Of a stretch of DNA of 64,000 nucleotides, positions 12,107-22,387 are shown piece after piece (position 1 is the stretch's first letter; each line of letters begins with the position of its first letter). A model generated the notes under the pieces. It saw only the letters and a program-made list of their open reading frames with translations, was not told the DNA's origin and ran no database searches. The translations under genes and the position numbers were made by a program. Source of the stretch: Streptomyces sp. NRRL B-1347 (GTDB lineage: Bacteria; Actinomycetota; Actinomycetes; Streptomycetales; Streptomycetaceae); contig NZ_JOJM01000022.1 in the NCBI RefSeq assembly GCF_000720325.1, forward strand, positions 62,001 to 126,000, in the 5' to 3' direction.

Positions 12107-14350
12107 ATGGGGCGGGAGGGCCGACAGGGCGTGGCGAATGTTGAGCACAGGGGACCGGGAAGCGCCTTTGGCGCGGGGACGCCCGGCTCGCCCAAGGCGC
12201 GGATCGAGGTGATCCGGGTCGCCCTCTGGCTGGTCGCCGCGGTCCTCGCGGTCCGGCAGGCCGCCGTCGTCCTGCGCACCCCCAAGGGCGAGCGGCTCAC
12301 CGACCTGGAGACCTGGATCGGGCCGAACGGCGTGCTGCACGTGAAGGGCTCGCTGTACGACGCGGACAAGTTCACCGGCACGCCGTTCGCCGGGCTCGTC
12401 CTCAAGCCCTTCGCCAGCTCCGCCGAGCAGGCGCTCGGCTGGGCCTGGACCTTCGGCACCCTCGGGCTCGTCGTCGCGCTCGGGCTCGTCGCCGCCCGCG
12501 CCCTGCCGCAGCCCGTCTCCCGGCGCACCTCGCTGCTCGCGGCGCCCGTCGCGATCTGTCTGCTCATGCTGTCCCTGCCGGTCCGCAACGCCCTGCACCT
12601 GGGGCAGACCAGCATCATCCCCGTCCTGCTCGTGCTGCTCGGGTGCTTCGCCGTCCGGGGCGAGCGGGCCAGCGGCATCCTGATCGGCGTCGCCGCCGCG
12701 CTGCAGCCGACCGTGCTGCTCTTCGCGCCGCTGCTGTGGTTCACCGGCCGCAGGAAGGCCACCGCGTCCCTCGGCCTCACCTTCGTGGGCCTGACCGGCG
12801 TCGCCTGGGCGGCCCTGCCGCACGACTCGTGGACGTACTGGGTGCACCACCTGGCGGGCGCGGGCCTCGGCGCGAACCCCGACGCCAACGCCAACCAGTC
12901 GCTGCACGGCGCGCTGCTCCGCTTCGGCCTCCAGGGGCCGCTGGAGATAGGGCTCTTCCTGGCCCTGGGCGCCGCCGTCGCCTTCCTCGGCCTGCGCCGC
13001 GCCGTGACGTACGCGAAGGACGGCCAGCTGCTGCTCGCCGTCGCGCTCACCGGCTGCGTGGCCATCGCCGTGTCCCCGACGAGCTGGCAGCACCAGCTGC
13101 TCTGGCTGCTGCTCGCGGTCGTCGGCCGCGTCGGCAAGCGCGCGTCCGACCGGTACGTGTGGCCGATCGCCATCGTCCTGGTGATGACGCTGCCGTCGAA
13201 GATGATGCTCCCGAACATGTCGGTCCTGGAGCCGCTGCGCGACAACGTCGTCCTGCTCGCCGCGCTCGCCTCCGCGCTGATCGTGCCGTTCCTGTCCCGG
13301 ACCGCGCCGGAGTACCAGAAGCCGATCCCCACCTCGTACGCCGATCCGGTACCGGCGCGGTGGAAGTGGGTGCCGCTCTTCCCGTTCTGGCGGCGCGTGC
13401 TCACCCGGCCGAACCTGCTGCTCGAACTGCTCCTGATCCGCGTCGGCTACTCCGCCTACCAGCAGACCCGCCTCGCCGCGACCGGCGGCACCATCTCCGG
13501 CGGCCGCGAGCGGGCCGAGGCGCACGGCGAGCAGATCCACTCCATCGAGCAGTTCCTGCACATCGACATCGAGCACTGGTTCAACCATCTGACGGCGCGC
13601 ACGCCCTGGATGGAGAGCTTCTTCAACTTCTACTACACGTCGTTCCACTTCGTGGTGCCGCTGAGCGTCCTCGCGATCCTGTACCTGCGGCGCCCCGCCC
13701 AGTACCGCTGGGCGCGCTCCGCGCTCGGCTTCGCCACGCTGCTCGCGCTCGTCGGCTTCTGGGGCTACCCGCTCGCGCCGCCGCGGCTGATGGAGGACCT
13801 CAACTTCATCGACACCATCCACGGCGTACAGGACTTCTCGCAGCCGGACTACGGCACGCTGACGAAGCTCACCAACCAGTACGCGGCGATGCCCTCGCTG
13901 CACTTCGGCTGGTCCCTGTGGTGCGGTCTGACCATCGCGATCCTCGCCCCGAAATGGTGGATGAAGGCCCTCGGCCTGCTGCACCCGTTCTTCACGGTGT
14001 GCGCGATCGTCGGCACCGGCAACCACTGGGTGCTCGACGCGGTGGGCGGCGCGGCGGTCGTCGGCGCGGGCTTCGGTCTGACGTACCTGCTCCAGGGGCC
14101 CCGGGTGAAGGAGGTCCTGAAGCCCGGCTCGCTGACACCCTGGCTCGGATCCCCGCAGCCCGCGGTGGCGGGCCCGCCCGCGCAGGCCGCGGGGCCGGAC
14201 CGGATGAGCAAGGCCGCGTCGAAGGCCGAGAACACCGAGAGCACCGAGAGCGCCGGAAACGCCGGGAGCGAGGACGGGACCGAGCCGCCGGACGGGTCCG
14301 AACCCGTCAGCAGTCCGCGGGACGCGCCGGGCGGCCGTACCCCGAGCTGA
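12107..14350 (+). CDS. Bifunctional glycosyltransferase 87 / PAP2 phosphatase membrane protein
   Basis: 747 residues with two membrane domains. Residues about 30-400 resemble GT87 (DUF2029) polyprenyl-phosphate-dependent mannosyl/arabinosyltransferases: a long luminal loop with DLETWIGPNG, then ten or so helices. Residues about 435-680 are a PAP2/inositolphosphotransferase-like domain with the motif AAMPSLHFGWS and later GTGNHWVLDAVGGA, supplying catalytic His and Asp. The tail is disordered and acidic. Probably transfers a sugar outside the membrane and recycles or transfers a lipid phosphate. ATG 12107 is used; GTG 12131, after GGGAGGG, is plausible. Its 3' end overlaps the convergent next gene by 44 bp. 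Confidence 0.85.
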   Translation: MGREGRQGVANVEHRGPGSAFGAGTPGSPKARIEVIRVALWLVAAVLAVRQAAVVLRTPKGERLTDLETWIGPNGVLHVKGSLYDADKFTGTPFAGLVLKPFASSAEQALGWAWTFGTLGLVVALGLVAARALPQPVSRRTSLLAAPVAICLLMLSLPVRNALHLGQTSIIPVLLVLLGCFAVRGERASGILIGVAAALQPTVLLFAPLLWFTGRRKATASLGLTFVGLTGVAWAALPHDSWTYWVHHLAGAGLGANPDANANQSLHGALLRFGLQGPLEIGLFLALGAAVAFLGLRRAVTYAKDGQLLLAVALTGCVAIAVSPTSWQHQLLWLLLAVVGRVGKRASDRYVWPIAIVLVMTLPSKMMLPNMSVLEPLRDNVVLLAALASALIVPFLSRTAPEYQKPIPTSYADPVPARWKWVPLFPFWRRVLTRPNLLLELLLIRVGYSAYQQTRLAATGGTISGGRERAEAHGEQIHSIEQFLHIDIEHWFNHLTARTPWMESFFNFYYTSFHFVVPLSVLAILYLRRPAQYRWARSALGFATLLALVGFWGYPLAPPRLMEDLNFIDTIHGVQDFSQPDYGTLTKLTNQYAAMPSLHFGWSLWCGLTIAILAPKWWMKALGLLHPFFTVCAIVGTGNHWVLDAVGGAAVVGAGFGLTYLLQGPRVKEVLKPGSLTPWLGSPQPAVAGPPAQAAGPDRMSKAASKAENTESTESAGNAGSEDGTEPPDGSEPVSSPRDAPGGRTPS

Positions 14351-16004
14351 TCGTGTAGGTGCCGGGCGCGGGCACGGTGAGCCGGGTGAAGTCGCCCTCC
14401 TTCGCCAGGCACGCGCCCTCGGCCCGCAGCCACGGCGAGTACACGATCCGCACCGTCACAGGACCCCGCTCCGGGACCCGCACCACCACCTCCGTACTGG
14501 TGGAGCGGACCACGGACGCGGGGGCCGACGTCATCGGGACGGCGTCGCGCACCCGGAAGATCCGCCAGTGCTCGTCCTTCCACACCGGCTCCAGCCACTG
14601 CGGCCGGCTCCTGACCAGGGCGGCCTCGTCCAGGGCCGGGCCGTCGGGGCGCCCGGACGGCAGGACCACGAAGCCCACCGCCCACTTGTCGAGCCAGGCC
14701 CGGTAGGTGGTGGCGGAGAACGAGCCGTCGTAGAAGAGGCGGCCGCGCTCGATGTCGAGCTGGCGGTTCCAGCCGCGCGCCATGTTCACGTACGGGGCGA
14801 GCGCGGTGGCCTCGCGGTGGTTGCGGGCCGGGACCACCTCGACCCGGCCCCGGTCGGCGCCGAGCCGCTCCAGGGCGGTCACCACGCCGTGCGTGTCGGT
14901 GGCCCACGCCGGGACGACCGTCGACACCTCCAGGTCGTCGGCGGTCTTCTGCGCCACCCACGCCGTCGACAGGACGAGCGCCGTGACAAGGGCGAGGCGG
15001 CGCATCACCGGGAGGGCCGGGGTCAGCAGGGCGGCGAGCAGCAGGGCGGGCGCGACCAGCTCGGCGAGCCGCTCGACGTTCGTGCCGATCGGGGACGGGA
15101 TGAGGTACGTCAGGACGGTACCGGCCGCGTACACGCCCGCGCCCATGCGGAGCACCCGCCACTCGCGCGGCCCCGCGACGATCAGGACGAGGCTGAAGAA
15201 GACCGGCGGGAAGATCCGGTCCGCCCACATCAGGTGCTCGCCCTTGAAGGGGAAGAGCACGGTCGTGGTGCCGACCACCACGACGGGCGGCACCAGCAGG
15301 GCCAGGGCGCGGCCCCAGTCCCGTACGAAGAAGTAGCCCGCGCCCGCCACGAGCAGGAACAGGCCCGCCACCGGCGACGCCATGGTGGCGAGCGCCGCGC
15401 ACAGGACCGCGACGGTCGTGCGCCGGGTGCCGAGCAGGGCGAGCACGGCGCCGAGCCCGAAGGCGAGGCCGAGCGCGAACGTGGTGCGCCCGGAGGCGAC
15501 GTTGCACCACACGGCGAGCGAGGCGAGCACGGCGGGGGCGAGCGGGCGGCGCACCCCGGCGCGCTCGATGACCACCGCGACCAGCCAGGCACCGGCGACG
15601 CCGGAGAGCACGGTGACGGTCTTCACGCCGAGCGCGGCCATCAGGTACGGCGAGATCACGCTGTAGTTGGCGGTGTGCATGCCGCCGTACCAGAAGAGGC
15701 TGTACGCGGCCGTGCCGTGGTCGTCCACGAAGCGGGCCCAGGCCTGCTGCGCGGCGAGGTCGCCGCCGCCGGTGGCGAGGAACGCCGCCCAGACCGCGTA
15801 CAGCGGCAGTGTGGGGGCGGTGGCGAGGACGGGGACGCGGTGGCGCCGGTAGAAGGAACGGAAGGCTCGGAAGGGATCCTTCCGGTCGGTGGGTGAGCTG
15901 CCGGTGGGAACGATCGAGAGGTCGGCAGAGACCACGGTCACCGTTTCCGTTCGAAGTCTTGAGGCTCTTGAAGGGCGGCGTTCACCCCCCAAGACGCTGT
16001 ACAT
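14307..16004 (-). CDS. Polytopic membrane protein, possible ArnT/GT-C-like
   Basis: Up to 565 residues with about ten hydrophobic helices, then a periplasmic C-terminal domain (from about residue 360) with the motif VVPARNHREATALAPYVNMARGWNRQLD. The layout resembles GT-C lipid-linked glycosyltransferases, but I see no clear catalytic DE/DD loop. ATG 16004 has no ribosome site; GTG at 15941 or 15935 is more likely. Convergent overlap of 44 bp with the GT87/PAP2 gene suggests a long-standing pair, likely both in envelope glycan assembly. Function unknown. Confidence 0.75.
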   Translation of the reverse strand: MYSVLGGERRPSRASRLRTETVTVVSADLSIVPTGSSPTDRKDPFRAFRSFYRRHRVPVLATAPTLPLYAVWAAFLATGGGDLAAQQAWARFVDDHGTAAYSLFWYGGMHTANYSVISPYLMAALGVKTVTVLSGVAGAWLVAVVIERAGVRRPLAPAVLASLAVWCNVASGRTTFALGLAFGLGAVLALLGTRRTTVAVLCAALATMASPVAGLFLLVAGAGYFFVRDWGRALALLVPPVVVVGTTTVLFPFKGEHLMWADRIFPPVFFSLVLIVAGPREWRVLRMGAGVYAAGTVLTYLIPSPIGTNVERLAELVAPALLLAALLTPALPVMRRLALVTALVLSTAWVAQKTADDLEVSTVVPAWATDTHGVVTALERLGADRGRVEVVPARNHREATALAPYVNMARGWNRQLDIERGRLFYDGSFSATTYRAWLDKWAVGFVVLPSGRPDGPALDEAALVRSRPQWLEPVWKDEHWRIFRVRDAVPMTSAPASVVRSTSTEVVVRVPERGPVTVRIVYSPWLRAEGACLAKEGDFTRLTVPAPGTYTISSGYGRPARPADC

Positions 16005-16119
16005 GACGAAAACGTTGGCGCGTTCTGCCGATCACGTGAACATATGGCGGAATTCCTCGAACGGTTCGCGGCGGTACGGGTGTTACGCGCGGTTCGTTCG
16101 GTGCGCGGGTTTCGGCCAG

Positions 16120-16161
16120 GGGAGGCAGGGGCGGAGCGTAGGGGATGGGCCCCTGCCTCCC
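16120..16161. terminator. 13-bp stem hairpin after the P450 gene
   Basis: GGGAGGCAGGGGC (16120-16132) and GCCCCTGCCTCCC (16149-16161) form a perfect 13-bp stem with a 16-base loop, 12 bases beyond the P450 stop codon. Likely terminates the leftward cyp125 transcript; no U-run, as is common in Streptomyces. Confidence 0.7.
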
Positions 16162-16172
16162 GTGGGGCCCGG

Positions 16173-17417
16173 TCAGCGGGTGCTGACCTGGAGCTCCTTG
16201 ACCCCGTTGAGCCAGGCCGAGCGCAGCCTGCGCGGGTCGCCGGTCAGGCGCAGGTCGGGCAGCGCCTCGGCGACGGCGGTGAAGATGAGGTCGATCTCCA
16301 GGATCGCCAGGGACTTGCCGAGGCAGAAGTGCGGGCCGCCCCCGCCGAAGCCGAGGTGGGGGTTCGGGTCCCGGGTGATGTCGAAGACGTCGGGGTCATC
16401 GAAGACGTCGGGGTCGTGGTTGGCGGAGGAGTAGAAGAGGCCGACGCGGTCGCCCCGCTTGATCAGGGCGCCGCCAAGCTCGGTGTCCTCGGTGGCCGTG
16501 CGCTGGAAGGAGACCACGGGCGTGGCCCAGCGCACGATCTCCTCGGCGGTGGTCCGCGGCCGCTCCCGCTTGTACAGCTCCCACTGGTCGGGGTGGGTGA
16601 GGAAGGCGTGCATGCCGTGGGTGATGGCGTTGCGGGTGGTCTCGTTGCCCGCGACGGCGAGCAGGATCACGAAGAACCCGAACTCGTCCGAGTTCAGATT
16701 GCCCTCGTCCTCCGCCGCGACCAGCTGGCTGACGATGTCCTTGGCCGGGCACTCCTTGCGGGCGGCGGCCAGATTCATCGCGTACGAGACGATCTCCATG
16801 GCGGCCTCGGTGCCGACCTCCTCGGTGATCGCGTACTCCGGATCGTCGTACGCCGCCATCTTGTTGGACCAGTCGAAGATCTTGGAGCGGTCCTCCTGGG
16901 GGACGCCGATGAGCTCGGCGATGGCCTGGAGGGGCAGCTCGCACGCGACGTTCGTGACGAAGTCGAAGCCGCCGTCGGGCCGCGCGTTCGCCAGGGCGGT
17001 GCGGGCGATCCCGTGCGCGCGGGCGCGCAGGGCGTCCTCGAGGGAGCGGATGGCGCGGGGCGTGAAGCCGCGCTGCACGATCTGGCGGACCCGGGTGTGC
17101 TCGGGCGGGTCCATATTGAGCATGATCAGCTTCTGGACCTCGATCTGGTCGCGGCTGATCGTCTCGTTGAAGCGGATGATCGCGGTGTTGAGGTTCGAGG
17201 AGAACAGCTCGGGGTGCGTGGAGACGTGCTTGACGTCGGCGTGCCGCGTCACGGCCCAGTAGCCCGCGTCCTCGTAGCCGGCCACCCCGGGCCGCTGTGC
17301 CACCCAGTGCACCGGCTCCACCTGCCGAAGGCGCGCGAACTCCGGGAAGGGCACGCGGTCTTGGAGGACGTCCGGGTCGGTGAAGTCGAACCCGTCGGGC
17401 AGCGCGGGACAGGGCAT
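16173..17417 (-). CDS. cyp125: Cytochrome P450, steroid C26/27-monooxygenase (CYP125) type
   Basis: 414 residues. The I-helix AVAGNETTRN (about 254-263), the EExVRW K-helix and the haem loop FGGGGPHFCLG (Cys 365) are intact. Segments such as GFDFTDPDVL, IEVQKLIMLNMDPPEHTR and CELPLQAIAELIGVPQEDR closely match mycobacterial CYP125, which oxidises the terminal methyl of the cholesterol side chain. ATG 17417 has GGAG six bases away. Divergent from fadA5-like thiolase with a KstR-type box upstream; the ferredoxin at 29447 could supply electrons. Substrate assignment is by family and context. Confidence 0.88.
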   Translation of the reverse strand: MPCPALPDGFDFTDPDVLQDRVPFPEFARLRQVEPVHWVAQRPGVAGYEDAGYWAVTRHADVKHVSTHPELFSSNLNTAIIRFNETISRDQIEVQKLIMLNMDPPEHTRVRQIVQRGFTPRAIRSLEDALRARAHGIARTALANARPDGGFDFVTNVACELPLQAIAELIGVPQEDRSKIFDWSNKMAAYDDPEYAITEEVGTEAAMEIVSYAMNLAAARKECPAKDIVSQLVAAEDEGNLNSDEFGFFVILLAVAGNETTRNAITHGMHAFLTHPDQWELYKRERPRTTAEEIVRWATPVVSFQRTATEDTELGGALIKRGDRVGLFYSSANHDPDVFDDPDVFDITRDPNPHLGFGGGGPHFCLGKSLAILEIDLIFTAVAEALPDLRLTGDPRRLRSAWLNGVKELQVSTR

Positions 17418-17513
17418 CGGGGGCTCCAGGCGTTTCGGCACCGGTGGGGGTCGGAGGTCGGGGCGGGCTGCTGCGCGTGGTTCTGACGGTCCATCAGGAG
17501 ATGGCTCGACCGT

Positions 17514-17527
17514 AGTAACCGGTTCTA
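17514..17527. promoter_or_regulatory. KstR-type box upstream of cyp125
   Basis: AGTAACCGGTTCTA matches 13 of the 14 positions implied by the KstR operator TNNAACNNGTTNNA (first T replaced by A). It lies 97 bp upstream of the P450 start, in the shared region with the thiolase gene. Confidence 0.6.
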
Positions 17528-17626
17528 CAAGTGGCAAGGCTCGCGCGGCGGTTCGTTGCGCGCGCGGTGCGCCGCGGTGTGTGCACGACCCTTGCGGGAG
17601 CGGGGTGGGGCTCAGCAGACTGCTGA

Positions 17627-18883
<1,257 letters not shown>

Positions 18884-18921
18884 CGCCGGGGGGCTCCGCC
18901 CCCTGCCTGGCCCCCCGCACT

Positions 18922-18956
18922 CGGCACCATCCAGCCCGTCCGGCGTTTGAGGACGA
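18922..18956. repeat. Dispersed CCGGCGTTTGAGGAC repeat (single arm)
   Basis: CCAGCCCGTCCGGCGTTTGAG is one arm of the Streptomyces intergenic palindrome found in longer form at 34981, 54086 and as a single arm at 61745. Confidence 0.7.
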
Positions 18957-18968
18957 GCGCGGAGCGCG

Positions 18969-19001
18969 AAAAAGGCGGCCACCCCGCCGGGGGTGACCGC
19001 C
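18969..19001 (-). terminator. Intrinsic terminator of the transglycosylase gene
   Basis: Read leftward: a 12-bp stem GGCGGTCACCCC / GGGGTGGCCGCC (one G-U pair) with a 4-base loop, immediately followed by TTTTT. A textbook Rho-independent terminator 28 bp after the stop of the 19029-19436 gene. Confidence 0.9.
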
Positions 19002-19028
19002 TCGCTGCTCAAGGCCCAGGGGCCAGGC

Positions 19029-19436
19029 TCAGTACCAGCCGTTGGCCTGCCAGTGGTTCCACGCGCCACAGGGGCTGCCGTAGCGCTCCTTCATGTACGA
19101 GTGGCCCCACTTGATCTGGGTCTCGGCGTTGGTCTTCCAGTCGGCGCCGGCCGAGGCCATCTTCGAGCCGGGCAGGGCCTGGACCAGGCCGTAGGCGCCG
19201 GACGAGGAGTTCGTGGCGGTGACGTTCCAGCCGCTCTCGTGGGAGACGATCTTGTCGAAGCACTGGAACTGGCCGGCGTCGCTGATCACTCGCTGCGCCA
19301 CGGCCTTGGCCGAGTCGGACGCCGGAGCGGCCTGAGCGGGGGCCGCGGCGAAGACCATGCCAGTGGTGGCTGCGGCGAGGACACCGCCGACGAGGGCCTT
19401 CTTGGGCGTGATGCGGCGGAGGAGCGTGACGGACAC
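19029..19436 (-). CDS. Small secreted transglycosylase-like (lysozyme fold) protein
   Basis: 135 residues: a signal peptide (1-37, ending APAQA-A) followed by a compact soluble-lytic-transglycosylase/Rpf-like domain. The catalytic-type Glu lies in DKIVSHESGWNVTATNSSSGAYGLVQALPG, and Cys pairs (CFDKI ... SPCGAW) may form a disulfide. It would cleave peptidoglycan outside the cell, in growth or spore germination. GTG start with GGAAGG upstream. A DevR-type box lies about 315 bp upstream and a strong terminator follows it. Confidence 0.9.
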   Translation of the reverse strand: MSVTLLRRITPKKALVGGVLAAATTGMVFAAAPAQAAPASDSAKAVAQRVISDAGQFQCFDKIVSHESGWNVTATNSSSGAYGLVQALPGSKMASAGADWKTNAETQIKWGHSYMKERYGSPCGAWNHWQANGWY

Positions 19437-19750
19437 AGAGGACCTTCCGGTCGGGAACAGGGCGGTCGCGGTGCTTGCCGCTCCGGCTCCGTAAGAGCGG
19501 GGGCAATGCGTCGGCGCCGAGGCCTTGAGCGGTTTCCCGGAGTGCCCGGGAGGCTCGTGGACGGCCGGTCGGCGCCGTGCGACTCATCCAGAGAAGCAGG
19601 GCTGTTACGCCGCCGCAATGACCCCTCTTACTAGTGGCACTCGCACCGAGGACGAAGGGCCCCGCTGTGATCTGGCTCTCAATCCGCAGGTCAGAGCATG
19701 AATTGGCGTGTACGTGACAGTGACGTGCGGCTACGGGGTCCCGTAGTAGA

Positions 19751-19762
19751 GGACCAAAGTCC
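19751..19762. promoter_or_regulatory. Second DevR/OsdR-type box
   Basis: GGACCAAAGTCC is identical to the 12-mer at 3147. It sits in the 381-bp gap upstream of the leftward transglycosylase gene; no clear -10 is seen at the expected distance. The rest of the gap (19437-19817) shows no gene. Confidence 0.4.
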
Positions 19763-19817
19763 TGTGGGGCGGCTCACCGCCCACCCACCCGTTTCATCAC
19801 AGAACGCACAAGACCGT

Positions 19818-20693
19818 TCACGGTCGCGGGGCCTCGAATGTGACCGGCGCCTCGAACGCGGCCCGCCGCGTGGCCCGGCGCAGCGCCTTCAGGACGGCCG
19901 GGCCGAGCGCGAGGCTCAGCACGACGGTGAGCACCGCCCGCGGCAGGTCCCAGCCCAGGGACGTGGCCAGGCAGTACGCGAGGAAGCGGGCCAGGTTGTC
20001 GCCGACCGCGTCGCCGGGCACGAAGGAGACGCCGGTGGCGAGGCCGGAGATGTAGGGCCAGCCCTGGAGGTTCATCACGGTCCCGTACAGGACCGAGGCC
20101 ACCGCCCCGTACGCGCCGAGCAGCCAGAGCTCACGGCGGCCGCGCAGGGTGTCCGCGCCCGGCAGCAGCCCTGCGCCCATGCACACCCAGCCCATGGACA
20201 GCATCTGGAACGGCATCCAGGGGCCGACGCCGCCGGTCAGGAGCGCGGAGGCGAACATCGACACGGCGCCGAGCACGAACCCGAAGCCGGGCCCGAGCAC
20301 CCGCCCGCTCAGCACCATCAGGAAGAACATCGGCTCGATCCCGGCCGTGCCCGCGCCGAGCGGCCGCAGCGCGGCCCCGGCGGCGGCGAGCACCCCCAGC
20401 ATCGCGATGGCCTTCGCGTCCAGGCCGACGTCCGAGATGGTCGCCACGACCACGCCCACCAGCAGCGGGAGCAGGGCGGCGAACAGCCACGGCGCGTCCT
20501 GCGCGTGCGCGCCCAGGCCTGAGTCCGGCCCGGCGAGCAGCGGCCAGCCGAAGGCCACCACGCCGATGGCGCTCACCAGGGCCAGGGCGGCCATGGACCG
20601 CCGCCCGAGCCGGATGGGCCGTGCCTGTCGGTCCCCGCGGGTCGTGTGTGGCTGGGCGCGCAGTTCCCCGCGCCCCTTCGGGGCGCTGGTCAC
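19818..20693 (-). CDS. ECF transporter S component
   Basis: 291 residues; after an N-terminal extension (about 1-35) there are six or so hydrophobic helices with the S-component style GIEPMFFLMVLSGRVLGPGFGFVLGAVSMFASALLTGG and GPWMPFQMLSMGWV. It is the substrate-binding membrane subunit. The GTG start overlaps the stop of the ATPase gene (GTGA), with GGAGG in front, implying translational coupling. A B12 riboswitch heads the operon, so cobalamin (or a precursor) is the likely cargo. Confidence 0.85.
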   Translation of the reverse strand: MTSAPKGRGELRAQPHTTRGDRQARPIRLGRRSMAALALVSAIGVVAFGWPLLAGPDSGLGAHAQDAPWLFAALLPLLVGVVVATISDVGLDAKAIAMLGVLAAAGAALRPLGAGTAGIEPMFFLMVLSGRVLGPGFGFVLGAVSMFASALLTGGVGPWMPFQMLSMGWVCMGAGLLPGADTLRGRRELWLLGAYGAVASVLYGTVMNLQGWPYISGLATGVSFVPGDAVGDNLARFLAYCLATSLGWDLPRAVLTVVLSLALGPAVLKALRRATRRAAFEAPVTFEAPRP

Positions 20694-22387
20694 CGGGCCG
20701 CCTCCAGTGCCTCGCGCACCTGTGAAACGGTGAGCCACCGCTGTGGTGCCAGGACCTTGGTGACCTGGGGGGCGAAGGCCGGGGACGAGACGACCACCTC
20801 GGCCGTGGGGCCGTCGGCGACGACCTCGCCCTCGGCGAGGATCACCACCCGGTGCGCCAGCTCGGCCGCCAGCTCCACGTCGTGCGTGGCCAGGACGATC
20901 GCGTGGCCCTCGGCGGCGAGCCCGCGCAGGATCGTGACCAGGCGGGCCTTGGCCGCGTAGTCCAGGCCGCGGGTCGGCTCGTCGAGGAGCAGCAGCGGCG
21001 GGCGGGCCGTGAGGACGATCGCCAGGGCGAGGGCCAGGCGCTGGCCCTCCGACAGGTCCCGCGGGTGCGTGTCGTCGGCGATGCCCGGGAGCAGCTCCGC
21101 CACCAGGGCGCGGCAGCTGCCCGCGGGTGCCTCGGCGTCGTGGTCGGCGGCCGCGCACTCGGCGGCGACCGTGTCCGCGTACAGCAGGTCGCGCGGTTCC
21201 TGCGGGACGAGGCCGACCCGGCGGATCAGCTCGCGCGGGGCCGTGCGGTGCGGGGCCGCGCCGCCGACGCGGACGGTTCCCGCCGTCGGCGGCAGCAGGC
21301 CCACGAGGGTGGAAAGGAGCGTGGACTTGCCCGCGCCGTTGCGGCCCATCAGCGCGATGGTCTCGCCCGGCGCCACGGTCAGGTCGACGCGCCGCAGCGC
21401 CTCGACGCGCCCCCGGCGCACCGCGAGCCCCTCGACCCGCGCGCCGGTCGCGGCGTCCGCGGGCTCATCCGGCGCCTTCCGCCCGAGCCGCCACCACCGC
21501 CCGGCGGGGGCCGCGGCCCGCTCCCCGGACGCGGCGGGGGCCGCGCCCCGCTCGGGCGGGGTGACGTCGGCGAGCCGCTCGCGAAGCCCGGCCGTCTTGC
21601 GGCGGGCGTCGCGCACGGTCAGCGGCAGCGGGTCGAGCCCGGCGAGCCGGCCGAGGGCCACGACCGGCGGGTACACCGGCGAGACGGCCATCAGCTCGGC
21701 CGGGTCGCCCAGGACGGGCGCCGCGCCGGGGGATGGCAGGAGCAGCACCTGGTCGGCGTACTGCACGACCCGCTCCAGACGGTGCTCGGCCATCAGGACC
21801 GTGGTGCCCAGGTCGTGGACCAGGCGCTGGAGGACGGCCAGGACCTCCTCGGCCGCCGCCGGGTCGAGCGCGGACGTCGGCTCGTCGAGGACCAGGACCC
21901 GGGGGTGCGGGGTGAGGACGGAGCCGATGGCGACGCGCTGCTGCTGGCCGCCGGAGAGGGTGGAGATGGGCCGGTCCCGCAGCTCCGCGAGGCCGAGCAG
22001 GTCCAGGGTCTCCTCGACGCGGCGGCGCATCACGTCCGGGGCGATGCCGAGCGACTCCATGCCGTACGCCAGCTCGTCCTCCACCGTGTCCGTCACGAAG
22101 TGGGCGAGCGGGTCCTGGCCCACGGTGCCGACCACGTCGGCGAGCTCGCGCGGCTTGTGGGTGCGGGTGTCGCGGCCCGCGACGGTCACGCGCCCGCGCA
22201 GCGTGCCGCCGGTGAAGTGCGGCACGAGCCCGCTGACGGTGCCGAGCAGCGTGGACTTGCCGACCCCGGACGGGCCGACCACCAGGACCAGCTCGCCCTC
22301 GGGGACGGCCAGGTCCACGTGCTCGACGGTGGCCCTGGGCACGCCCTCGTACCGTACGGAGACGTCCTCGAACCGGATCATGGTCAT
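20690..22387 (-). CDS. ECF transporter duplicated ATPase (EcfA-A' fusion)
   Basis: 565 residues with two complete ABC ATPase modules joined by a linker rich in Ala/Pro (about 280-320). Module 1: Walker A GPSGVGKST, signature LSGGQQQR, Walker B VLVLDEPTSALD. Module 2: GRNGAGKST, LSEGQRLAL, LLLLDEPTRGLD. The fused pair replaces separate EcfA and EcfA'. Its ATG overlaps the EcfT stop (ATGA) and its own stop overlaps the S-component start. Confidence 0.93.
   Translation of the reverse strand: MTMIRFEDVSVRYEGVPRATVEHVDLAVPEGELVLVVGPSGVGKSTLLGTVSGLVPHFTGGTLRGRVTVAGRDTRTHKPRELADVVGTVGQDPLAHFVTDTVEDELAYGMESLGIAPDVMRRRVEETLDLLGLAELRDRPISTLSGGQQQRVAIGSVLTPHPRVLVLDEPTSALDPAAAEEVLAVLQRLVHDLGTTVLMAEHRLERVVQYADQVLLLPSPGAAPVLGDPAELMAVSPVYPPVVALGRLAGLDPLPLTVRDARRKTAGLRERLADVTPPERGAAPAASGERAAAPAGRWWRLGRKAPDEPADAATGARVEGLAVRRGRVEALRRVDLTVAPGETIALMGRNGAGKSTLLSTLVGLLPPTAGTVRVGGAAPHRTAPRELIRRVGLVPQEPRDLLYADTVAAECAAADHDAEAPAGSCRALVAELLPGIADDTHPRDLSEGQRLALALAIVLTARPPLLLLDEPTRGLDYAAKARLVTILRGLAAEGHAIVLATHDVELAAELAHRVVILAEGEVVADGPTAEVVVSSPAFAPQVTKVLAPQRWLTVSQVREALEAAR

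Noticed and set aside
19437..19700. Possible c-di-AMP (ydaO) riboswitch before the transglycosylase
   Set aside because: Streptomyces wall hydrolases often have one, but I could not find the conserved ydaO core segments on the minus strand here.
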